Below are positions 27,483 through 35,732 of a stretch of DNA of 64,000 bases, in pieces. Source of the DNA: Pelargonium x hortorum (taxonomy: Eukaryota > Streptophyta > Magnoliopsida > Geraniales > Geraniaceae); contig JAYMTJ010000001.1 in the NCBI GenBank assembly GCA_036897525.1, positions 186,001-250,000 on the forward strand, in the 5' to 3' direction. Position 1 is the first letter of the stretch, and the number at the start of each line of letters is the position of its first letter. The position numbers and the translations under genes are program-made. The notes beneath the pieces were generated by a model. It searched no databases and was not told the origin of the DNA. It worked only from the letters and a program-made list of their open reading frames with translations.

Positions 27483-28230
27483 ATACCTAATAAAAATTCT
27501 TAATTGCGGGGAGGCTCATCCTAAAAGGACTGTAAGCCCTAGAGGGAACTCTTGAGTAGTGTAGCTATGTAATTACTTACCAAAACGCAGTTGATATAGC
27601 ACCGTAAAAACTATGATTTTCAAAGGAGTCCACTTCTTATTCTTTAATAAAGGTTGGTCAATTCTTACTACTCTTACTACCAGGCGTCCTAATATAGACC
27701 TAAAAGCACACTTTCCCTAAATCTTAAATAAAGATAACTTTTGATAGGTAGTAAGATATACTAGTTTTTTACAGATCTAATCATCAAGTACTTGAGTTAA
27801 AAGCCATAATTTCTTTAAAAATAATTAAGGAAACCTTCTTCCATAATATAGGTACTGCGATTCGTATTAAGGTCTTGCTTTCTCTACCGATACAGAATTA
27901 ACAAAAAGTGAGATGCTATTAGTGCTTATATTGTTTTTCGTTACGAGTTCTTAACATAAAAAGCTTCTGAGTAAATGTAGATAAAATAAAGTGATATGAT
28001 ATTCTTTTTCTATAAAAAAACTTTTAATATTTGATCCTTTAATAATACGTGCTTAGGACACATCCCGGATACATTAGCTTGTAGCAAACGTTTTTTGAAG
28101 TCAACCACAAGAAGAAAGTTGGTGTATTTCTATAGCTTGCTTGTAGAAATAGACCCTATGAAGTTTACTCTTTACTAAGGATCTTGTTCATTTCCTGTTT
28201 TGTGTTTGCTTTTCTGCCCTTTATTTGCCT
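27483..28230. other. Gene-free stretch before the atp6 leader
   Basis: No gene seen. The AT-rich mosaic gives way near 28.1 kb to T/C-rich sequence that leads into atp6. Confidence 0.35.
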
Positions 28231-28233
28231 CTC

Positions 28234-28458
28234 TTTTATCCTATATACAAAGAATTCGGAAAAGCAGTTCTTGTTGTATGTCTTTTCATTGATTAGTACT
28301 TACTTCACAGGGAACTCCTCTATTCCACACTCCCTCTCACTTTGAATTGAATCAAAAGGAGTACTTAGACCTTTCCCTTTCTCTCTTTCCTACCCTTCTT
28401 TCCCTTCCATTCGTGTTTCCGCTTTTATCCTTTTATCCTATATAGAAAGAAGACGGAA
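28234..28458 (+). promoter_or_regulatory. atp6 5' leader with a duplicated element and a pyrimidine tract
   Basis: A segment beginning TTTTATCCTATATA occurs at 28234 and again at 28431, each followed by AAAGAA, then CGGAAA after two differing bases. Between the copies lies a pyrimidine-rich tract (28371-28408). The copies are about 200 bp apart and sit some 200-400 bp upstream of the first recognisable atp6 codons. Plant mitochondrial promoters often have a short CRTA or TATA-type core, so the CCTATATA inside each copy is a possible promoter core. That role is inference only; the repeat itself is visible. Confidence 0.35.
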
Positions 28459-28651
28459 AGGACTGTTTTTCAAGCATAAGAACCCGGATGAATAACTTTT
28501 TGGAATTCCCTCCTTACTGACCAAAGAAACTTGGACTAAGAAGAGTCGAGTTTTTGCTCCCTTATTTTGAGTTGCATTTTCTATCGATTTTGCTTTGATA
28601 CTATACTCTAAAAGAAGATTTAGGATAAAAATAGTTAGAAATTTACAATAT

Positions 28652-29419
28652 GTGAACTCTCCGCTGGAACAATTTCAGATCATTCCATTTGTCCAAATTG
28701 AGATAGGCAATCTGTTTGTTTTTATCATTCACAAACTCAACATTCTTTCTGCTGCTTTCGCTTTCTTTGTTCCTCCTTCTGATTTTGCTGGTTACAAAGA
28801 AAGAGGGGAGGGGGCCACTTAGTAGGAAATGGTGCGCAATCTGTCCTGGAACTTCTTTACTCATTTTGTATCAACCTAGTAAACGAGCAAATAGGAGGTC
28901 TCTCTGGGAAGGTAAAACAAAGGTTTTTCCCTCTGATCTTTGTTACATTTCTCTTCCTTCTTTTTTGCAATCTTCAAGGTATGATACCGTATAGCTTCAC
29001 AGTAACGAGTCACTTTCTAATTACTATGGGTCTTTCTTTTTCTCTTTTTATTGGGATTACCATAGTGGGCTTCCAAAGACATGGTCTGCACTTTCTAAGC
29101 TTCTTCTTACCTGCGGGAATTCCTATAAAGTCCTCTCTTAGTGGGACTGGAGCTAATCTCATATATTTTCCGTCCTTTGAGTTTAGGAATCCGTTTATTT
29201 GCGAATTTGATGGCGGGTCATAGTTTAGTAAAGATTTTGAGTGGTTTCGCTTGGACAATGTTATGCATGAATCAGCTTCTGTATTTGATAGGAGCTTTGG
29301 GTACTTTTTCAATAGTTCTTGCATTAACAGGTCTGGAATTAGGTGTAGCTATCTTACAAGCGTATGTTTTTACGGTTTTCATTTGTCTCTATTTAAATGA
29401 TGCTCTCAATCTCCATTAA
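28652..29419 (+). pseudogene. atp6: ATP synthase F0 subunit a (subunit 6), frame broken as written
   Basis: Subunit a of the mitochondrial ATP synthase, an inner-membrane protein forming the proton path against the c-ring. Plant atp6 blocks appear in order: SPLEQF and IGNLF near 28655-28715; SFTNSTFFLLLSLSL then VTKK; LVNEQIGGLSG; GMIPYSFTVTSHFLIT; LHFLSFFLPAG; LELISY; SLGIRLFANLMAGHSLVKIL; LTGLELGVAILQAYVF; and NALNLH before TAA at 29417-29419. The essential arginine of the LGIRLFAN motif is present (codon 29192-29194). Three frame changes interrupt it, at a T run near 28715-28725, a G run near 28805-28815 and an AAA near 29126-29130. Each is explained by one extra base, and the third also lacks about two codons. 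No in-frame ATG precedes SPLEQF; GTG at 28652 or an edited start is possible. It is either a recently decayed copy or a real gene with insertion errors in the sequence. Confidence 0.85.
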
Positions 29420-29810
29420 GTTGTTAATTTGTCTCTCTTTTTTGAAACTGAACAAAAGCGAGGTACTCTCCAAGTTTCTATACTTGTTTGTAGTTAACTG
29501 GCTGCTTGGATCTGGTCATTTTCTTATTTGCTTTCGCAGTTCTTTCTCTAAAGAAGATCTGCCAAAGGGACCCATGACTCAAGAACGCTTATCGGCTCTT
29601 AAGCAACTCTGTTGGGTATACTTTCCTTCTAAGAGTATGGAATCTTTCTTCTTTTTCTTTAGGAGTAGCCGACCGCAGATTCACTGATCGTTTAATACAA
29701 GCAGAAAGCTCACACAGCATCATGACTACTAGGAAGAATCACTTATATACAAAAAGGATTTAGCTCATATGAATAACCAAGCTTTTGGCAAATACAATTC
29801 AAAGTGTAGT
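29420..29810. other. atp6-tRNA spacer
   Basis: About 390 bp with no gene. A frame overlapping the end of atp6 (29397-29687) shows no homology and is a shadow frame. Confidence 0.4.
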
Positions 29811-29897
29811 GGAGGGATAGCAAGGTGTCTTTGTAAGGCACAGGTTTACTAAATCATGAGTGGATTTATTGTATGGGTTCGACTCCCCTTTCCTCCT
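29811..29897 (+). tRNA. Serine-type (class II) tRNA or close relic
   Basis: 87 bases fold as a tRNA with a long variable arm. The acceptor arms GGAGGGA (29811-29817) and TTCCTCC (29890-29896) pair at all 7 positions, with one G-U. The T arm ATGGG-TTCGACT-CCCCT pairs at 4 of 5. The anticodon loop reads TTACTAA, giving U33 and anticodon ACU (serine); the long variable region fits tRNA-Ser. Plant mitochondrial tRNA-Ser has GCU here, so this may be a one-base change in the anticodon. Weak points are a short, poorly paired D arm, an anticodon stem with about three good pairs, and a discriminator base T. It could be functional after base modification or editing, or be a young pseudogene. It lies between atp6 and atp1 on the same strand. 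Confidence 0.5.
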
Positions 29898-30318
29898 CCT
29901 CCTCAGTTCCTTCGGAGCCAAACTAAAGACTCCTCACTTTGTTCAGAGCTATTTTTAGTTTCCTCTGGTCTCTATCTTCCAATTTTGAAGTAGTGCCTAT
30001 TAGAAAATTCCTGGGTATACTCCCGACGCTTAATTGTTAGAAGTCAGTATATAGTATGTTTATCATGAGAGAGTGGGTTCTTCTTATTCTTCTGTTTCAA
30101 GTTTATAAAGTGTATTTACTTCTATCCTCTACAATTCAAATTTGCATGCTTTGCGACGAGTTCTTCCCTTTCTTAGGATGTGTATTACTAGAATCTATTA
30201 TGTATTAAAGAAGTAGAGTGCTTTTTGTCTTTGTTCTTTCTTGTTTGTTTTGTTTTTCAAATTGAGTGCTGATTAATCAGGTAATTCTTTTCTTCCTAAA
30301 AACTGGTATAGGATAAAG
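29898..30318. other. tRNA-atp1 spacer
   Basis: No gene seen. It contains the perfect 12-bp palindrome CTGATTAATCAG at 30269-30280, about 38 bp before the atp1 start codon. No clear ribosome-binding motif is visible, which is normal for plant mitochondria. Confidence 0.4.
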
Positions 30319-30525
30319 ATGGAATTCCGTTCAAAAACATCAGAGCTTAGTAGACTACTTGAGGATCGAATTAGTAACTTTGAGAATCAGATTGCACTGG
30401 ATCAGATAGGTCGAGTGCTTTCTGTGGGCGATGGTATCGCGCGTGTTTCAGGTTTGAACCAGATTCAAGCCGGTGAAATGGTGGACGGAATTGAGGATAT
30501 CCAGGAGCAGGTTTTAGTACCTTGA
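30319..30525 (+). pseudogene. atp1: 5' part of ATP synthase F1 subunit alpha, joined to unrelated sequence
   Basis: Starts at ATG 30319 with MEFRSKTSELSRLLEDRIS, then IGRVLSVGDGIARVSGLNQ and IQAGEMV. This is the N-terminal beta-barrel domain of mitochondrial ATP synthase alpha, normally about 505-510 residues. Similarity ends near residue 56; about a dozen unrelated codons follow to TGA at 30523-30525. The nucleotide-binding (Walker A) domain and everything after it are absent. Compared with typical plant alpha, the N-terminus is fairly diverged. Weak fragments further on (VGSLSLAQDV near 30536, NRVGRVSVNPL then SGIPPF near 30655-30700) might be shredded remains of the following part of atp1, but I would not rely on them. 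As a fused open frame this resembles the chimeric ORFs that recombination produces in plant mitochondria. Not a functional alpha subunit as written. Confidence 0.8.
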
Positions 30526-30689
30526 GGTCGAGTCGGTTCCTTATCTTTAGCTCAGGATGTATGGCTTGGAGGTTTGTTCTCAATTCTTCTCTTTAACACA
30601 TCCTCTACAATTCTTTGGTATCGTATCTTTTCTCTAGCTCTGTTATTTGTGTTGGTAATAGAGTAGGACGTGTTTCAGTGAATCCATTA

Positions 30690-32059
30690 TCAGGTATTCC
30701 TCCTTTCACTGGGAGATTGATTAGAAGTTCGAGTTTCAAGTTTCAATTTCTCAAAGACTAGGGTCATATTTCTTAGGAGTAGGAGTATGAGTAGAAGTTC
30801 TTTGATCTTGTTTGATTTGAGTTCTTGTAGGATGTGTTCTTCCTTTATCTGGAGCTTGAGGTTGATTAGCCAGTTTGTTGAATGGAGATTGAGTACTTGT
30901 GTCATATTTCTTACCCTGTTTGTGAGTACTTGTTGGGAAGAGCTTCTCAATGTTAATAAAGTAATCCTCAGGATTACGTTCTTGATATCTAGAATACCAA
31001 GCAAGGTTTGAGTTCATGAGTAGGAACTTCTTGAGCATTGAATTTCTCACTTTCTTTCACTTTACCATACCTTTTGCGCTCAAAGACAGAATCTTGATCC
31101 GTGATACCAATCTCTTGAGCTCGAGCTTTTTCTTGAGCATGGAATTGAGAATCTGGGACGAGCTTACCACCTAAATGGATATATGAGATCTCTCTAGGTT
31201 TGTAAGGCTGATTGACAGGAGGTTGAGGGACAGCTTGTAGTTGTTCCTTAGCGGTCTTCATAGCATCGAGTTTCATCCTTCTCTTTCTTTAATGCCTCAG
31301 AAACAATGATTTTGATTCTATTCTCTACCATTATTCATTGTGTAGGAGTTAGAGGTTTGAGTTCATGGGTGGTTTGTTGAGGAAGGGTTGGAGCAGGATT
31401 GAATTGAGAGTTGAGTTCAATTGGTAGCTCTTGCTCTGTTAATTGAGTTGTAGTCTCTGTCTCAGGATGGTGACTTGGCTCTATTTGACCTTCAATATGG
31501 TAAGTAGTTTCTTCTAAAGGTAGAATTTCTATCATTTGTTCGTCCTCTATCATAGCCGGAACGAGCATTCTATACGTACCATCATATAGATAGGATATCC
31601 CATAAGTGCGAGTCTGACTTTCTAGCACTTCTTTTCGAGGAGCCCAGTCGTTTGCCACATTTTCAAAGGTAAGATCTTCAGCAAACATCTTCATTACATC
31701 TTGAGTTTGTTTGCTAAACATGGATAACGTTTCCTGTTTCAATTTCTCAAACATCTCTAGTCTCTCCTTAGTGAATTCAGCCGATTCAGTATAAGGTTGA
31801 GTCTTAGTAACTATCGATTCGGTCTCCGTATAAGGATCTATTTCAGTTACAGGATCTATTTCAGTTTCTGGTATCGTTGTATTCTCAGTATCTGGAAGAT
31901 TGATAGCAGTTTCAATTGGAGAGAGTACAGCCCAAGAGCTGCCTTATTATGTTTCATTCTAGTTTCCAGTTTGAATTTGTTAAATCTGTCTAGTAGCTCC
32001 CTTGATAATTCTGTTACAGGTTGAGTTGGTAGTACTTCTATACCCAGTTGTTCAGGCAA
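30690..32059 (-). pseudogene. Unrecognised modular ORF family, copy 2 (most complete)
   Basis: Function unknown. About 1.37 kb on the minus strand is almost all open when the three frames are followed, but it is broken several times. In order it has MPEQLGIEVLPTQPVTELSR; an acidic Thr/Glu stretch; EFTKERLEMFEKLKQET; GISYLYDGTYRMLVPA; SHHPETETTTQL; THELKPLTPTQ; ALKKEK; REISYIHLGGKLVPDSQ; QEIGITDQDSVFERKRYG; THELKP; YSRYQERNPEDYFINIEKLF; KKYD; FEKLKLET. Three blocks recur inside the copy: F-x-K-[LF]-K-x-E-T (three times), [IT]SY-x(6-9)-LVP (twice) and THELKP (twice), so the protein is built of at least two tandem modules. It is rich in charged residues, Thr, Pro and Gln, with no membrane segment and no catalytic motif that I recognise. 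It lies antisense and immediately downstream of the broken atp1, so it may mark the recombination that truncated atp1. Confidence 0.55.
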
Positions 32060-33420
32060 GAATGGAATCTAGAATCCGTACTAGGAGTACCTTATGTTGA
32101 TTTAAGGTTTCCTATACACCAGTAAGCGGATTCCTAGACAAGTACAAGCTTACCTGTAAGTCAATCTTCTCTATGTTAGCTAGTGAACACTTATTGAACT
32201 TCCCTCGGTAAAGGAGATCTCCCTGTATTAGCATGGAATTTCCCAGGTTCGAAGTGAGGCTTTAGATCTCGCAAGGGTAGGAAATTGAGTATCCCCTGAG
32301 ACGAGAGAGATTGTTGCGGTAGTTTTCTCTTTCACAGAACTGAGAGATTGGTAGAGAAGAGAAGTTAAGCAGGGTTAGGATAGTTGGGATGGAGTGGTTT
32401 AGTTAGTTCAGCTGTAGAAGTTAAGCAGGAGTTTAGTGAATAGAAGTTTAGGGATACCGGATAGAAGTTTCTGTGTTCGAGAGTTAAGAAGTTTCTTGTT
32501 CTATTAGAGTCTATAGTTCAGAATAGAAGCACCGGTTTCAGAAATACAGGATAGAAGTGTTAGTCTGTTAGTTTGAGTACCATTTCATTTCCTTTAGCTC
32601 AGGTTCTAGTGTCAGCATGATTCGATAGTTTCCTAGTTCCAGTTCTGATTCATTCACTCACCTTATTCTCTTATCCTTGCTTTATTTGGGACTCTTAGTT
32701 TCCAACAGCTTTTCCTTTAAGGAATCAGTTCATAACTCTCCTCGGTACAGTCATATTTAGTGGGAGTGCTTTCCTGTATTTCTTCAGTAGCAGTTTTAAT
32801 GGTAGTTCATTGTCATTGGTAGGCTCCTGTTTCCGGTATCAGTCTTTTGTTTAAAGGAATTCCTAAGCGTATATAATGTACAAATTACAGGGTATCCGAA
32901 CTTGGCAAAGGAAGAATTTCTAAGTAGGACTGTGCTAAAGTCAGGAGAGTCTATATTGTATTACCTGTAAAGGACAGACTTGTTTAACATTGACAATTAA
33001 GGACAGAATACAGATTATACGGATTCTATTTCCTTTGAGTTTAAGTGAAATTCATGTCTTCTTAATTTGTTACTAATGACAGCTATGCCGCTAAAGGAGG
33101 ACTTGGTTTCTTTGTTGAAGGAACGAACCATGAAGATAACAGTCTCTACTCTAATTCCATGTCCTTATTCTTAGTCCTAAGACGGCCTGGGTTATTATAG
33201 AGTGCTTTACCTCGGTCAACTTCAACATTTCCTAACTGAACTAGGTCTTCTTGAGGCACAGTTTAGGAGATAAGGAACTACTTCTATTGCAGCCTAGGGA
33301 AGAAAAGAAAAAAAGGAGATCTTCCAGTATTAGCTAAGGATTCCTTAACATAGAGTAGATTTATACTTAGTAGGCGTAGCTTAGATTTCTTATTTCTATT
33401 CCCTATCAATTAATTGAAAT
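32060..33420. other. Gene-free G+T-rich stretch upstream of ORF-family copy 2
   Basis: No gene or RNA seen. The plus strand is G+T-rich with the same smooth texture as 833-2880, the corresponding upstream side of copy 1. Confidence 0.4.
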
Positions 33421-34880
33421 ACTATATAAAGAATTCTTATTATAACTCTATATATAATACAGTACTATATTCATTCCTATTAGGAAAGTCTCTTTTCTTA
33501 TCCTTTATATCAGTAATATCTCTTCGATTGGTATAAATCTTTCTTATCAGTTCAGTCTCTTCTCTAGCTCCTAACTTAAGGGGGGCTCCTACTCTCTCTC
33601 CTCTTGAACTCCTTTGGCTACAAATACAAGGAATAAGTAAGTCATTAAGAAGAATAAAAAAAGGAATTGATTCCTTCCTTAAAGTACTCTTTTTATTAGA
33701 ACTGCTTGACATACTAGCGTAACGTCGTAATTTAGTTGAGAGGGGCTTGCAATAAAAAGCTCCTAAAATCTGGGCTGTGTGGTAATATCTTATCATATAT
33801 ATATTAGTACAAAGACTTTTTTTGAACCCCGTCTTGACTGAAGCTTATAAAAAGAATGACTTGAGTATAAAACAAAGCTGGTAGAAACCCCTACCTAATA
33901 TATTATAGGAAGATTTTGGATGCAAGTGCCATTCTGCACCGCAGTAAGGAGCCGACTCGAACCCACGCATGACGATCAACCCGTGCTCTACCAACTCAGA
34001 AAATAAGAACAAGAATCAAAAGAGACTCCCTACAACACCCTCAAGTTGCCCCAGTTAAACTAAATCTCTATTCTTTAGCATCTTTATTCTTACTATCTAG
34101 AATTGGAGCCCCAGAAGAACCCAAGGAACACTAATTAGGAAGATTCCGTACTCTACAGCTGCCTTAAATGTACTAAAATTAACAATAAAAAAGTAAAAAA
34201 AGCGAAGAAAGCTACTAACTTGCCTGTTAACAAACCGATCTTTCCGCCAGACAAGCTTTCTTAGGATATTTTTAAGGTTTTGTTCTACCCTTTTCTATTT
34301 TATTTCTACAGTAAGTACTTTTACTATTAGAAAATAGAAACCCGACCTTGCCGAGTTCTTTAGATTAAAAAAAAAAAGAAGGACGCAGATGCTATATCTA
34401 ACTCTTTCGTTGCCTAAATCCCATATTCGGGGGACACCAATTAGAGCATAGCCCAGTAAACTTCATAAAGAAAACTCTACAATATTACCAAATAAGCCAC
34501 TTCCAAACAACAGAATATCTTGCCCAAATAGGGTATTCTCTCTTGTTCGAAGCTACCAACTATAAAATGAAATTTCAAAGGGCTTTTCTTTTAGTCCCAC
34601 ACTCAACAAAGATAATGAAATGTATATAGGAAAAGAAGACTTTAGAAAATTCCGGATGCGGTTTCCTTTTTTATCTACAAAGCCTCAAGCTACTTAGTTA
34701 TTGAGGATACTTTCTTAAATCCAGCGCCTGTTTGCGTGGATTCCTTTCTATTTAGGCAGGTTTTTGTGGGGGAAACCCTCAAAAAAGACTTTGCTTCTTT
34801 GATACTAATACTATAAAGATATGGCTTAAATTAAACTGACAGGATATTTTTTAGAGAGCTATTCCACAAGGGAATCTCAC
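33421..34880. other. Gene-free AT-rich stretch
   Basis: The texture returns to AT-rich with homopolymers. It contains the longest anonymous minus-strand frame (33440-33796, 118 codons), which has no recognisable motif, and the tRNA-like relic at 33945-34005. Confidence 0.35.
33945..34005 (-). pseudogene. tRNA-like relic with shortened centre
   Basis: The minus strand has CTGAGTTGGTAGAGCACGGG and GGGTTCGAGTC, both strong tRNA D-arm and T-loop matches, but only 29 bases separate the two GG pairs instead of 34. About five bases of the anticodon region are missing. The 3' T-stem and acceptor strands do not pair. It is a truncated tRNA pseudogene, amino acid unknown. Confidence 0.35.
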
Positions 34881-35640
34881 CGTATTTATAGTTTCAGAAG
34901 GAGTCAATTGCATGTGTTCAGGGTATCTGTGTTTTGGTCAAGCAAAGGAGTTATTCTAAAGCTTATGACAGACCCGGTTATTGTCTTGAGGGAGAGCTAA
35001 CTAGGAAAGTTTAGTATTAGGAGAAGGAGCTGCTAATGGATAAGAGGCTTAACTTAAATAAAGGAAGTTCCTGTTTAATCGTTTAGAAGGTGTCAATTAC
35101 CAGTGTTCTGGGTTATGGTAGCTCTGTGGGGTTCTTGGCTTTGAGAGTAGAGACTTTAGAATAGATAGTTTAGGAAAGATACTGAATATACTGAATTCTT
35201 TTCTTAGCTTGAGGAAAGCTGGTCCTTAGTCTTAGTGGAGTTGAAGAAAGGGTAGTCCAAAGCTCTTTGTCTTTGGTAAAGGAGTTCAGATAACACATAA
35301 GTGAAACTGTCTTGGGGGAAGGTGCGGGTTTCAAGTGGAGCTTTTGAGATTCATAGTATTTTGTATTTTGGGATAGAAGGTAAAGAGTTAATGAATTGTT
35401 GCTATAGAAGTCTTAGTTCCTTAGTCTTCTTTGTTTATTATTGCTGGGTCTGGGAATTTTCTGTACCAAACTAAAGTTTGCTTAAGTATTCCTATTATCT
35501 TTCTAACTACAAAACCTTTCCAATCTTTGTTTGTACTTTTGAAAGTAGATTCATAATTCTCTTTTTCTTTGGTAGGAAGTTTGTTTATCTTGTCCTAGAA
35601 AGCATTATGCCGATAAGAGTCTACTTTGCCAAGAAGACGA
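34881..35640. other. Gene-free G+T-rich block
   Basis: Short block of the smooth G+T-rich texture. A 66-codon frame (35478-35678) overlaps it and the tRNA relic and has no family signature. No gene supported. Confidence 0.3.
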
Positions 35641-35659
35641 ATCTATTTGTTTTAATTCT

Positions 35660-35732
35660 ATTTCTAGGAAGGACTTGAACCTGCAGCTGTTACAGAGGTA
35701 GCCCAGTGTTCTACCGACACGAATCTATGTCT
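35660..35732 (-). pseudogene. tRNA-like relic with good T arm
   Basis: The minus strand has GTCGGTAGAACACTGGGCTA and GCAGGTTCAAGTCC with exact 34-base spacing. The T arm GCAGG-TTCAAGT-CCTTC pairs at 4 of 5, and the D stem keeps three pairs if one extra D-loop base is allowed. The anticodon loop position reads CTACCTC with U33, but the anticodon stem does not pair and neither does the acceptor. Inferred decayed tRNA. Confidence 0.35.

Noticed and set aside
29397-29687. Frame overlapping the end of atp6
   Set aside because: Starts inside the recognisable atp6 C-terminus in another frame; a shadow with no homology.
30526-30715. Downstream continuation of atp1 in shredded form
   Set aside because: A few words resemble ATP1, but alignment needs several ad hoc gaps. 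Mentioned under atp1 only as a weak possibility.
33440-33796. 118-codon minus-strand open frame
   Set aside because: At this base composition one or two frames of this length are expected by chance in 64 kb. No motif, membrane pattern or relative in the window was seen.
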